DNA from: Ohtaekwangia koreensis
GTDB taxonomy: Bacteria > Bacteroidota > Bacteroidia > Cytophagales > Cyclobacteriaceae
NCBI RefSeq assembly: GCF_900167975.1
Contig: NZ_FUZU01000002.1
Coordinates: 131,501-195,500, forward strand
Length of the DNA: 64,000 bases
Direction: 5' to 3'
A program made the translations under genes and the position numbers. Below the pieces are notes generated by a model, which did not search any database, was not told the DNA's origin, and saw only the letters and a program-made list of their open reading frames with translations. Numbering within the stretch: the stretch's first letter is position 1; every line of letters begins with the position of its first letter. This document shows, one piece after another, positions 51,762 through 59,737 of this stretch.

Positions 51762-52003
51762 TAATGATGTAAAGAAACCCATGCGAAGTGACAGCCTTAT
51801 GTCAGGAAGTATTTTTAATGCAAAGTTTTTTTTGAAGACTTACGTTATTGACCTTGATGAAAGCCTAATCTATAGATATAAATAATTTCAGGCTTCATTA
51901 ACCATTGAAACAACGAGAGCCCTACTTATTACTTTGCAGCACTTTGAATTAAACGAATACAAGCTTCTTGGGCTCTGCGAGTTTGTTATCGCCACCACCA
52001 ACA

Positions 52004-52444
52004 TCACTCATTCAAAAAAGCCGACATCTCCCGAACGGCTAGATCAAGCTCCTTCGCACTGTTTGTCAACTTCTCTAAGAAACGATCACTGTCATTGTCT
52101 GGATGTCCGGTCTCATCGACTTCCAACTTCATTAGATGTACAAGCCCAAGAATGCGTGCCAACGGTCCTCTTACTTTATGTGAATTAAAGAATGCATACT
52201 CCAGGAGCTTTTTATTCTGAAGTTCAATCTCTTCCTTCTGTGCAAATAACTCTTCTGATTTTTTACGAATATCTGCTTCCTTTTCAGATAATTCCTGCAG
52301 CATTTTATACAACATTTGCCGCTGCGCAATCAGCTGACCGTTTAATCGTTCAAGCTCGGTATTTCGATGTGATTCGGTCTCCAGCTTTAACCGAAATTCA
52401 TCTATATCGCCCCCATCCCTGTCCTTAAGTTCCCTTGTATTCAC
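52004..52444 (-). CDS. Stand-alone histidine-kinase dimerisation domain with a coiled coil
   Basis: 146 residues. Residues ~15-80 are a coiled coil (LERLNGQLIAQRQMLYKMLQ, ELSEKEADIRKKSEELFA). Then comes an H-box, YAFFNSHKVRGPLARILGLV, with the phospho-acceptor His89, and a second helix. The ATP-binding HATPase domain is absent: the frame stops at ...REMSAFLNE. So it is a phosphotransfer or dimerisation fragment, either the remnant of a kinase or a dedicated phosphorelay protein. No response regulator is adjacent. Confidence 0.8.
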   Translation of the reverse strand: MNTRELKDRDGGDIDEFRLKLETESHRNTELERLNGQLIAQRQMLYKMLQELSEKEADIRKKSEELFAQKEEIELQNKKLLEYAFFNSHKVRGPLARILGLVHLMKLEVDETGHPDNDSDRFLEKLTNSAKELDLAVREMSAFLNE

Positions 52445-52672
52445 GCTCTTATACTTTACTCTAAACTCATCTATAAAAAAATTGCAAAGCTTATCTCAGG
52501 CATGGCTACTGAGAGCAATCGAGCTTCATAAATATCACATAAAGCCGTCAGGTCTCTGTTCAGCAAACATTGCCAGAGATAGGATAGAGTAGGAACAAAT
52601 ATAAATCTGTGAATAAAAAAATGTTGTCGGGTTTATTGCGTATCCGGTGTATCAATAATTCCCTACTGAGAC

Positions 52673-53767
52673 CTACGTAATTATACCGAGATTTTTCTTT
52701 GCGTTAAGAAATGTAATTATCCAGTCAACCATTTCGGCTGATGCAGTTGTAGAAAGAACGGCTTGCTCCTCTTTTATTATATACTCTGAATAAAAGTCAG
52801 GATCAGCATTGGGAGCGTTGGGAGCATATACTGGTACACATTGGAGTAAATGATATTGATCATCACGTACATCAAAGACGATAACGTGATTCAAGTCATC
52901 ATCCACATGATCAGAACAGAACAGCATAATTGGAAAATCGAAAAGCTGAGCGTTCATGAGTTCGGGGAATAAGTTCGCATCAAAAAATTCATACTTCAGA
53001 ATTTTACTTTCCAATTTTGATTGCGCTAAAAGTTTTTGAACTTCCTTCAATCTTAGAAGCATTACTTCGTATGGAATATCATCAGGAAAGAATTTTTCAA
53101 GTGGCATCCACTGCTGTGACTTTAGTTGCAGAAATTGAATTGCAGATTTACCGATCGACAATTTATAGTCAAAGGCTGCATAACCGGGAACAAAATAGCC
53201 AGGGTAGAAGTATTGCATCGACAATCCTTTACAATACTCCATCTTCAAATAGATAAGAAATTTGCCCAGGCTATATTTACCATAGTCATGATCGTATACT
53301 GCGGCTATACCTGCTGAGCTGTCTGCACCCACATCAAAAAAACCAATGGCAATTAATTTATTGCCATCATACACGGCAGCCTCATACGTGTTGTATATAT
53401 TAACCGGTGAAAAATCTGCTAGCAGTAATTGACCGAGCGTGCCCATTGGCTCAAATGGCAAATGCTTTTTATACTGGCTATAGAGCTCTTCTTTCTCCGG
53501 AGTAATTATCGCGGGTCTTATTTCAGTTCTAAAGCCTGCATTTCTCTTGAATAGTTTATCGCGGGTTTTGTCTTGAGAGAACTCATGAAGTTTTACCCGA
53601 AGCCATATAGCGCTGTAAAACTCATTCTTGAAATGAACAAAATTCGTAGTGAATATATTCTGCCTCATTCTGAACCAACCTCGTTCGAGGTAAGCATCCA
53701 ACTCATGGGGCGCTAACCGTACAGGACAGCGGACCTGCGCCAACATACCTCTCTCCTTCAAATTCAT
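52673..53767 (-). CDS. Arginyltransferase-family (ATE/Bpt-like) protein lacking the N-terminal cysteine cluster
   Basis: 364 residues from the ATG at 53767. The N-terminal part follows the ATE layout ('ERGWFRMRQNIFTTNFVHFK', ..., 'HEFSQDKTRDKLFKRNAGFR'). The C-terminal GNAT-like ATE domain is clear: 'YEAAVYDGNKLIAIGFFDVG', 'GIAAVYDHDYGKYSLGKFLI', 'YLKMEYC', 'YFYPGYFVPGYAAFDYKLSI'. Known ATE/Bpt enzymes transfer Arg or Leu from tRNA to protein N-termini, making N-degrons for ClpS/ClpAP. The C..C cluster of ATE/Bpt N-terminal domains is missing here, replaced by hydrophobic residues, so specificity or activity may differ. Confidence 0.85.
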   Translation of the reverse strand: MNLKERGMLAQVRCPVRLAPHELDAYLERGWFRMRQNIFTTNFVHFKNEFYSAIWLRVKLHEFSQDKTRDKLFKRNAGFRTEIRPAIITPEKEELYSQYKKHLPFEPMGTLGQLLLADFSPVNIYNTYEAAVYDGNKLIAIGFFDVGADSSAGIAAVYDHDYGKYSLGKFLIYLKMEYCKGLSMQYFYPGYFVPGYAAFDYKLSIGKSAIQFLQLKSQQWMPLEKFFPDDIPYEVMLLRLKEVQKLLAQSKLESKILKYEFFDANLFPELMNAQLFDFPIMLFCSDHVDDDLNHVIVFDVRDDQYHLLQCVPVYAPNAPNADPDFYSEYIIKEEQAVLSTTASAEMVDWIITFLNAKKNLGIIT

Positions 53768-53769
53768 AA

Positions 53770-54126
53770 TTAACAACTATCGGATCGTGTCACCAGTGAT
53801 TTCTTCTGCGAAAGAAAAGGAATTCCTTTAAATATAAAAGTATACGGCAACCAATATAGATCGGAGCCGACTGGCAAGGATGGTGAACGCAAGTTTTTCA
53901 TGAAATTCCCGTATTGTTTATTACAGATGTTATGCTTAAAAATTCCAGCCCATCGAATGAACAATACGTCACTACTTCCTTTGGTGAACCGGAAACAACT
54001 TTCACACATCTCGATATCCTGGATATATATAGAGCGCGGCATAAGGCCACCGCTTTTCAATTTTTCAGTTACTTTATCTACATCTTCCGCTTTATCTGGT
54101 TGACTGGCTAAGCAATATTTTGCCAT
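53770..54126 (-). CDS. Possible 118-residue gene upstream of the arginyltransferase gene
   Basis: Starts MAKYCLASQPDKAEDVDKVT, contains SIYIQDIEMCESCFRFTKGS and ends LSQKKSLVTRSDSC. Its stop lies 2 bases before the arginyltransferase ATG, which is operon-like spacing. Against it, its start falls only 9 bases from the divergent Crp gene start, leaving no room for two promoters, and no family is recognised. It could be a real small gene or a chance frame. Confidence 0.35.
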   Translation of the reverse strand: MAKYCLASQPDKAEDVDKVTEKLKSGGLMPRSIYIQDIEMCESCFRFTKGSSDVLFIRWAGIFKHNICNKQYGNFMKNLRSPSLPVGSDLYWLPYTFIFKGIPFLSQKKSLVTRSDSC

Positions 54127-54135
54127 CTTTACTTC

Positions 54136-54708
54136 ATGCACGAATCCCTACTAGCACATTTCAGGAGGTATATCTCTATCAATGATCATGAAGAAAAAAT
54201 CATCTGCAAGCATGTTACACACCGTGTTGTAAACAACAAAGAATATATTTTGAAAGAAGGGCAGATTTGCCATGCAAATTATTTCATTGTTAAAGGATGT
54301 TTCCGCATGTATTTATCTACAAACACAGGCACTGAACAAATCATCCAATTTGGTATTGACAATTGGTGGATTACAGATTATACAAGCCTGGAGATGCAAA
54401 AGCCTTCCATCTATACTATACAGGCTGTGGAGGATTCAGAGATCCTTGTAATCGATAAAAGAATTCAGGAGGAACTGTTCTCAGCCATTCCGAAATTAGA
54501 ACGATACTTCAGAATTATTTTGCAGCGCATTCACTCCGCCTACCTGATGAGAATTCATTATATATATAATATGTCAGGGGAAGAACGATACAATCACTTC
54601 AATGGCATGTTCCCTGAATTCGTGCAACGTGTGCCCCAGTATATGCTTGCCTCTTACCTTGGCTTTACGCCCGAATTCTTAAGCAAGATCAGGGCTCGAA
54701 AAAGCTAA
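54136..54708 (+). CDS. Crp/Fnr-family regulator
   Basis: 190 residues. The cNMP-binding-like barrel ('KEYILKEGQICHANYFIVKG', 'CFRMYLSTNTGTEQIIQFGI', 'DNWWITDYTSLEMQKPSIYT') is followed by the dimer helix and a shortened HTH ('FPEFVQRVPQYMLASYLGFT', 'PEFLSKIRARKS'). It is a paralogue of 38964-39545. It precedes the AhpD-like gene by 83 bases and may control it. Confidence 0.9.
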   Translation: MHESLLAHFRRYISINDHEEKIICKHVTHRVVNNKEYILKEGQICHANYFIVKGCFRMYLSTNTGTEQIIQFGIDNWWITDYTSLEMQKPSIYTIQAVEDSEILVIDKRIQEELFSAIPKLERYFRIILQRIHSAYLMRIHYIYNMSGEERYNHFNGMFPEFVQRVPQYMLASYLGFTPEFLSKIRARKS

Positions 54709-54791
54709 CCAGATTTTTCCGTTCTTGAACAAGATTAAGTTTTTTGTTCAGTCGGCATCCCTCCTTTGCATAAACAAAAAAATATCTGTTT

Positions 54792-55232
54792 ATGGGAAAG
54801 AGAACAAAAATGAATGTAACTGTACCCGAAGGTTACGGAGTGATGATTGCCTTTGAAAAGTACCTGGCTTCCACCGAGCTTTCAACAACGCACAAGGACC
54901 TGATTAAAATCCGCGCTTCACAGTTAAATGGTTGTTCATACTGTGTTGATTTGCACGCGAAGGATGCTCGAAAGGCGGGTGAACGCGAACAACGCATTTA
55001 TGCATTGACTTGCTGGAGAGATACACCATTCTTTTCGGATGAAGAGGAGGCAATTCTGGCGCTTACTGAAGAGGTGACCTTGATACATCAACGTGTGTCT
55101 GATGCTACCTATGACCATGCTGTTAAGACGCTTGGGGAGAAATATACAGCCCAGGTAATCATGGCTATTATTGCGATCAATGGCTGGAACAGAATTGGAA
55201 TTGCTACGAACATGGAACCATCACTGAACTAA
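54792..55232 (+). CDS. Carboxymuconolactone-decarboxylase/AhpD-like protein
   Basis: 146 residues. The conserved segment 'TTHKDLIKIRASQLNGCSYC', 'VDLHAKDARKAGE' carries the CxxC...H catalytic triad of AhpD-like peroxidase subunits. A later helix 'YTAQVIMAIIAINGWNRIGI' closes the bundle. Members give alkylhydroperoxidase activity or act with a partner. Together with the Crp gene it forms a common Bacteroidota pair. Confidence 0.92.
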   Translation: MGKRTKMNVTVPEGYGVMIAFEKYLASTELSTTHKDLIKIRASQLNGCSYCVDLHAKDARKAGEREQRIYALTCWRDTPFFSDEEEAILALTEEVTLIHQRVSDATYDHAVKTLGEKYTAQVIMAIIAINGWNRIGIATNMEPSLN

Positions 55233-55261
55233 TATACTATAGAACAAAGTTCATATGCCAA

Positions 55262-55304
55262 AATCCAGGCGAGGAGTATCGTATATATATCCTCCCCTGG
55301 ATAT
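55262..55304. terminator. Bidirectional terminator between convergent genes
   Basis: ATCCAGG and CCTGGAT pair, and internal GAGGA/TCCTC extends the stem around an AT-rich loop. It lies between the AhpD-like gene and the leftward secreted protein. Confidence 0.65.
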
Positions 55305-55309
55305 TTACA

Positions 55310-55777
55310 TTAATTAGATGCTGTCTTTTTATCCTTGGTCACAATGGAGGCCAGGATCATTCCATCCGGCATTTCCTTCGAAGAATAGTACAGATTTACC
55401 TTAGCTTTTCCTTTGGAAAGCATGAGTATATCTTTTACACTACAATGCATGCCTGTGTCTGTACCACTCACATCGGTGTATTTCCATTCCTTCAATAGCT
55501 GGTCGTTACCATCCTTAATCGAAATGTTTCTTGCTGTTCCTATTTTTCCACAATGATTATAGTATATAGCTAATTCATCGTTGGCCACACTTTCATCAAG
55601 TGATAAAGAGGGGACGCTTGCCTGCCGGGAAACATATTGCTGCAGTATCAGTTTATCATTCAAATAAACTTTGTAGCTATCAGCACCTGTATCTCCGGAG
55701 AACGAAAACAGAATTGCACTGGCAGCAATCCACATGAGCAGTTTTACTGCACGAAGTTTACTGATCGTTGGTTTCAT
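55310..55777 (-). CDS. Exported hypothetical protein, 155 residues
   Basis: The N-terminal hydrophobic segment (KLLMWIAASAILFSFSG) is a signal peptide or anchor. The mature part is beta-rich ('YKVYLNDKLILQQYVSRQAS', 'DELAIYYNHCGKIGTARNIS', 'LLKEWKYTDVSGTDTGMHCS'), with two cysteines (~76 and ~112) that could form a disulphide. No named domain. Confidence 0.65.
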   Translation of the reverse strand: MKPTISKLRAVKLLMWIAASAILFSFSGDTGADSYKVYLNDKLILQQYVSRQASVPSLSLDESVANDELAIYYNHCGKIGTARNISIKDGNDQLLKEWKYTDVSGTDTGMHCSVKDILMLSKGKAKVNLYYSSKEMPDGMILASIVTKDKKTASN

Positions 55778-55985
55778 AAAATTAAATTTAGGTGTGTAAG
55801 AAATTTGTCTGTATGACTATTACACGGTAAAGAAAGGCAGCCGGATCAGTCCAAAATAATTTGCTTGATCATCGGAATGTTTTACTTGATGATATGCCGA
55901 TCGTATGCCAACGTATGCAAAACATCCTTGTTCTGAAGATATTCAGAACGTTGCTTTTGAGAATTTAATTTTTCAATATTCGCGC

Positions 55986-56360
55986 ATGCAACCGACATTA
56001 TACGATCAAATCGGAGAAGAGAATTTACGCACGTTGGTCGATCGTTTTTATGATCTTGTTTTTGAGAATGAGCAGATCTCTCATTTGTTCAAAAATGACA
56101 AGAATGAGATCAAGGAAAAACAACGTTTATTCCTGATACAATTTCTTGGCGGCCCTGACCTATATTCTGAAAAGTATGGACATCCGAGATTACGCGCGCG
56201 CCACATGCCCCATGTTATAACACAGGACGATGCCGTAGCCTGGCTCTCGTGTATGTCCGCGGCTATAACGAGTCTCACAATTGAGGAATCCATTAAGGAT
56301 GAAATATTTAAGCGACTTGTCCCTACCGCGATGTTTATGGTGAATCGCCAGGAATACTGA
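55986..56360 (+). CDS. Truncated haemoglobin, group II
   Basis: 124 residues from the ATG at 55986; an in-frame ATG at 55905 would add 27 residues without globin character. The 2/2 globin fold follows the group II pattern: 'LYDQIGEENLRTLVDRFYDL', 'VFENEQISHLF', 'RLFLIQFLGGPDLYSEKYGH', 'PRLRARHMPHVI' with proximal haem His in RARH, and 'DAVAWLSCMSAAI' with the Trp at G8. It binds O2, NO or sulphide and may detoxify peroxide or NO. Confidence 0.93.
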   Translation: MQPTLYDQIGEENLRTLVDRFYDLVFENEQISHLFKNDKNEIKEKQRLFLIQFLGGPDLYSEKYGHPRLRARHMPHVITQDDAVAWLSCMSAAITSLTIEESIKDEIFKRLVPTAMFMVNRQEY

Positions 56361-56444
56361 AACGCTCACCATTTTTCATGAAAAAATCACCATACTTTAG
56401 CTTTCGGAATTCAGGATTTTTGAGGCAATCACAGAATAATTGCA

Positions 56445-56789
56445 ATGGAAGTCGAGATGATAGAAAACCCGATTGTAAGAGCCGCTATCGTAGCGATGAA
56501 AAATCGTAAGCGCGATGCTTGGATTGAACTATTTGCTGAGAACGTAACGTTTACCGATGACGGGCATGAGAGAAGTTTTAAAGAATGGTCGCACGGCGAG
56601 CTCTTCAATACTTCACTCCCGTATCTTTCATCTATTGACACAGTGGAAGACAATGGACTTACCATTTACGGTAAATTTCATTCTTCACGGTGGGGCGACT
56701 TCAAAACGTTTTTGTCGTTTCAGATTGACAACCATAAAATTACCAGGCTCGAGGTTGGCCCGGTAAATTTCAAGCAGGTATATTTATAG
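56445..56789 (+). CDS. SnoaL/NTF2-like protein
   Basis: 114 residues, one alpha+beta cone fold: 'IVRAAIVAMKNRKRDAWIEL', 'FAENVTFTDDG', 'YGKFHSSRWGDFKTFLSFQI', 'DNHKITRLEVGP'. Used in many small enzymes and ligand-binding proteins. It is followed after 36 bases by an AraC-type regulator, possibly in one transcript. Confidence 0.85.
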   Translation: MEVEMIENPIVRAAIVAMKNRKRDAWIELFAENVTFTDDGHERSFKEWSHGELFNTSLPYLSSIDTVEDNGLTIYGKFHSSRWGDFKTFLSFQIDNHKITRLEVGPVNFKQVYL

Positions 56790-56825
56790 TATAGATTAAA
56801 TCTCGTCCACATAAAATTTAACATT

Positions 56826-57215
56826 ATGTATCAAGGCAGAAGCGAAGAGATCTTTGAAAATTACCTCCGTATAATCAGTGAGCATTTACAGGACGTGATA
56901 CAAGGGAAACTGGACACGATGTATGAACTTCAGGAAATAGCTGAAAGATTATTCATACACCCCACACACTTGAGTAACGTTATCAAAAAACTGACCGGAA
57001 AACATCCCTGCTATTTTTACGAACAAAAGATTCTGGATATAGCAAAAACTCTCCTCAATGACAGCAAGCATTCCATTGCTGATGTCGCGCACATCCTGAC
57101 GTACGATCCTTCAAATTTCACAAAGTGGTTTAAATCTTACGCAGGAATAAGCCCGTCACAATATCGGAAGCAGTTGCAGCAAAAATTCACGGAGACTTCG
57201 AGTCTCGCAGCATAG
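56826..57215 (+). CDS. AraC-family regulator, DNA-binding domain only
   Basis: 129 residues: two HTH motifs of the AraC/XylS type ('LQEIAERLFIHPTHLSNVIK', 'KLTGKHPCYFYEQKILDIAK', 'SIADVAHILTYDPSNFTKWF', 'KSYAGISPSQYRKQ'). No effector domain, so it responds through another protein or constitutively. Its stop lies directly against the convergent peroxiredoxin-like gene (57216). Confidence 0.92.
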   Translation: MYQGRSEEIFENYLRIISEHLQDVIQGKLDTMYELQEIAERLFIHPTHLSNVIKKLTGKHPCYFYEQKILDIAKTLLNDSKHSIADVAHILTYDPSNFTKWFKSYAGISPSQYRKQLQQKFTETSSLAA

Positions 57216-57740
57216 TCATAGAATTGCATCTATAGGCAAGTGATCGCCTATATATCTTCCATAATGAATGTTGGCAAGTTTCCCATCTTCACCAATTACA
57301 AATTCACTGGGAATGGTTGATGCATGGCCGTCCTGTTTCATCGGCTTCTTAAACAGTCTTTTCCCTTGTGTTACCTTCGATACTATACCATTGAACAGAC
57401 TTCGTAAGGCCTTTCCTAAAGATTGTTCTATATAATAAGCTTGATAGAGCGCGTTCTCCGGGTCTGCTATAAAATGAAAAGGATAATCATTCCTGCCCAG
57501 GTATTCCTTCATTTTCTCTGTTGATGATTCATATACCATCAATACTGTAATATTATTCTTTTTGAAATGTTCTGCTTGTTTCAATAATGTGTGCATGCGC
57601 AGATTACAAACCGGACACCCGGCATTTCTTTCGAAGGCAAGATATACTTTCTTCCCGCGCAGGTTTTTCAGGTTGATACTTGCACCATACACATCGGTGG
57701 TAGAAAAATCAGGCGCTTGCTGATACAGAGATAGCTTCAT
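57216..57740 (-). CDS. Peroxiredoxin/thioredoxin-fold (AhpC-TSA) protein
   Basis: 174 residues. Thioredoxin fold with 'GKKVYLAFERNAGCPVCNLR', where Cys40 and Cys43 are a CxxC-type pair, then 'MLVYESSTEKMKEYLGRNDY', 'PFHFIADPENALYQAYYIE'. The wider AhpC/TSA family reduces peroxides; this AhpC-like subgroup with CxxC in the first position is uncharacterised. It is 131 bases upstream of the ECF sigma gene's end on the same strand and may be in its regulon. Confidence 0.85.
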   Translation of the reverse strand: MKLSLYQQAPDFSTTDVYGASINLKNLRGKKVYLAFERNAGCPVCNLRMHTLLKQAEHFKKNNITVLMVYESSTEKMKEYLGRNDYPFHFIADPENALYQAYYIEQSLGKALRSLFNGIVSKVTQGKRLFKKPMKQDGHASTIPSEFVIGEDGKLANIHYGRYIGDHLPIDAIL

Positions 57741-57871
57741 GTGATTAAATGTTTTTGAATACTGGTTTTATACCTGCACCGAAGTCAGCAGCATCGTTCT
57801 ATATACATAGAAGATATTGTCTGATCTTCATGTCGCTGGAGTATACTTTAATACCAGAGATTCGTATTCAA

Positions 57872-58414
57872 TCACCCATGGTCAATGAATATTTTTCGTG
57901 CCTGTTCCAGGCATTTATACTTTTGATTATCGAAGGTGTGCGTATTGCTATAGCCCATCTCTTCCATGAGCTTTTCGCGGGTGGCCCCGCGCAAGAATGT
58001 CTTCGTAAGAAAAATTACACAGTGCCGCGAAATCCTGCTGAACACGCGCTTAATAACATTATGCTTTACCCTGTTCTCTTCTTTTTGTTCCCACTCTGCA
58101 AGCGTCAAATCTTCCAGTTCATAATCGGGTTCAAGTGATGTTACGCGTTTAGCGGCGCGTAGTCGTTTAAGCCAAAGATTTGAAGCGACTGCTATAATAT
58201 AGGTCTTGATGGAGGAGGTGAGCACAAAATCTTTTTTCGGCACTTTGTCAAGAAGTACGATAATGGTCTCCTGAAAGATATCTTCTGCATCCGCAGTTGT
58301 ACCACTGTTTCGTTTTATGAAGCGTTCAATCGCAGGATAATAGAATGTATATAACAGATCGTATGCTGCATTATTACGCTGCTTAAGATTGGACAGTACT
58401 TTACTTTCGTCCAT
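57872..58414 (-). CDS. ECF sigma factor
   Basis: 180 residues: region 2 'NNAAYDLLYTFYYPAIERFI', 'TTADAEDIFQETIIVLLDKV', 'SIKTYIIAVASNLWLKRLRA', and region 4 'RVFSRISRHCVIFLTKTFLR', 'GATREKLMEEMGYSNTHTFD', 'NQKYKCLEQARKI'. Similar to Bacteroidota ECF factors controlled by anti-sigma proteins; no anti-sigma gene is adjacent. A rightward frame over the same bases (57749-58138) is not protein-like. Confidence 0.92.
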   Translation of the reverse strand: MDESKVLSNLKQRNNAAYDLLYTFYYPAIERFIKRNSGTTADAEDIFQETIIVLLDKVPKKDFVLTSSIKTYIIAVASNLWLKRLRAAKRVTSLEPDYELEDLTLAEWEQKEENRVKHNVIKRVFSRISRHCVIFLTKTFLRGATREKLMEEMGYSNTHTFDNQKYKCLEQARKIFIDHG

Positions 58415-58666
58415 AGAACTCCTTTTTTAAGAGTAATACCCGTTTGTGACTTTCAATCACCCATCAAGGTAAAATTTATTTTCGACTCGCTTAAATTAAA
58501 ACGGACATGTCCGCTAGCCAATAGCTGCGCGGATAGACAGACATTTATGAATTTTTCAGTTGTTCTGCTCACAAAACTAAATCCACAAAACCTAACGCAA
58601 TGAAAATTAATGGGATAGAAAATTGATCAACAAACACACGCCCGGCAGAGAAAAAAATTTTCTAAG

Positions 58667-58780
58667 ATGATAAACGATTTCAGGGTGTCAGGCGTTTTAC
58701 CACCGATAGCGATCGTTATCGGTATCGGGCCAGGCTTCATAAGGTATTTGAACAGGCGTCCGGTGCTTATGTATAACTAA
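58667..58780 (+). CDS. Possible 37-residue hydrophobic peptide
   Basis: MINDFRVSGVLPPIAIVIGI, then GPGFIRYLNRRPVLMYN. It has a Pro/Gly/Ile-rich hydrophobic centre with basic ends, so it could sit in a membrane. It lies 15 bases upstream of the second small frame and its Shine-Dalgarno sequence. No family recognised. It could be a real small protein or an incidental frame in a structured region: CCGATA and TATCGG near 58702-58721 form an inverted repeat inside it. Confidence 0.35.
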   Translation: MINDFRVSGVLPPIAIVIGIGPGFIRYLNRRPVLMYN

Positions 58781-58795
58781 AAGAAAGGAGGTACC

Positions 58796-58864
58796 ATGTC
58801 TAGTCCCAAGCACATTTTATCAATTAATCGTACACTAAAATTTTTCACAGGTGTGAAGAATTGA
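58796..58864 (+). CDS. Possible 22-residue peptide with a strong Shine-Dalgarno sequence
   Basis: MSSPKHILSINRTLKFFTGV then KN. AAAGGAGG ends 5 bases before its ATG, a perfect Shine-Dalgarno sequence, which is rare in this phylum. The gene end overlaps an inverted repeat (ACTAAAATTT...AAATTTTAGT) spanning 58826-58893. It may be a small protein, a leader peptide, or a chance frame inside an RNA that ends at the terminator. Confidence 0.4.
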   Translation: MSSPKHILSINRTLKFFTGVKN

Positions 58865-58921
58865 GGAGTTGGTAACCTCGTGAAATTTTAGTTACAGGTA
58901 AAATTTGAATGAGGATTCTAT

Positions 58922-58953
58922 AATATCCGGCACGCTGTGCCGGATATTTTTTT
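58922..58953 (+). terminator. Strong intrinsic terminator
   Basis: AATATCCGGCAC and GTGCCGGATATT pair over a 3-base loop, then run into seven Ts. It ends the small-frame transcript, upstream of the CadD gene, which has its own -7 element TAACTTTG at 59015-59022. Confidence 0.92.
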
Positions 58954-59042
58954 GTCTATATCTGCCGCCACGCAGCGTGTTATATTTTATTACAGCCGGC
59001 ACGAGAAGTATTTCTAACTTTGCAGCCTACCTCGTGTATTGA

Positions 59043-59672
59043 ATGATCGAAACAATCATCACGGCTATCTTAGCATTCGCTTCCACCAATGTAGATGACT
59101 TGTTCATTCTAATGATCTTGTTTACGCTCACATCCGATACATTTCGAAAGAAAAATATACTTGCCGGTCAGTACCTGGGCATTATAACGCTTGTTGTCAT
59201 CAGCTTGATTGGCTCACTCATCGGTATCATTATACCAACAGTATATATTGGTTTTTTAGGATTCTTCCCCATTTATCTGGGAATCATGAAGCTGATTACT
59301 TTTTTCAAAAGAAAAGATGAAAATGAGCAGGAAGAAGTATTGGAAATCCCGCAAAGGAATAAAAGCATTTTATCATCGCTGGTTGGAGCTTCAACACTGA
59401 GCGCTGCTTCTATTACAATTGCGAATGGTGCCGATAACATTGGAATCTATATACCACTGTTCGTCAACCTATCGATTATAGACCTGGTGATAACCATCGG
59501 AATTTTCATGCTGTTGGTTTTTATTTGGGTGAAGGCTGCCGAATACCTGGCGCGCCACCCTGCATTAAAAGAAACACTGGCAAAGTATAATCACATTCTC
59601 TTTCCAATTATACTGATCGGATTGGGAATCTATATACTCGTGGAGAGCAAATCCTACAGCCTTGTTTTATAA
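59043..59672 (+). CDS. Cadmium-resistance transporter family protein (CadD-type)
   Basis: 209 residues, six membrane segments in two triplets. The first opens 'AILAFASTNVDDLFILMILF' with the conserved N-V-D-D. The repeat in the second half is 'ASITIANGADNIGIYIPLFV', with N-G-A-D-N. These two motifs mark the CadD/LysE-related family, which exports metal ions or small cations. The substrate is not proven. TAACTTTG at 59015-59022 is a likely -7 promoter element. Confidence 0.9.
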   Translation: MIETIITAILAFASTNVDDLFILMILFTLTSDTFRKKNILAGQYLGIITLVVISLIGSLIGIIIPTVYIGFLGFFPIYLGIMKLITFFKRKDENEQEEVLEIPQRNKSILSSLVGASTLSAASITIANGADNIGIYIPLFVNLSIIDLVITIGIFMLLVFIWVKAAEYLARHPALKETLAKYNHILFPIILIGLGIYILVESKSYSLVL

Positions 59673-59737
59673 ATACAACCACAAGGTAAAGTACCCCGTA
59701 GTTGTATTGTTCTGTATGAGTGGGTATATACCGAAAA

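Noticed and set aside
57749-58138. Rightward 129-residue frame over the ECF sigma factor gene
   Set aside because: It is the antisense of a clear sigma factor and has no domain pattern.
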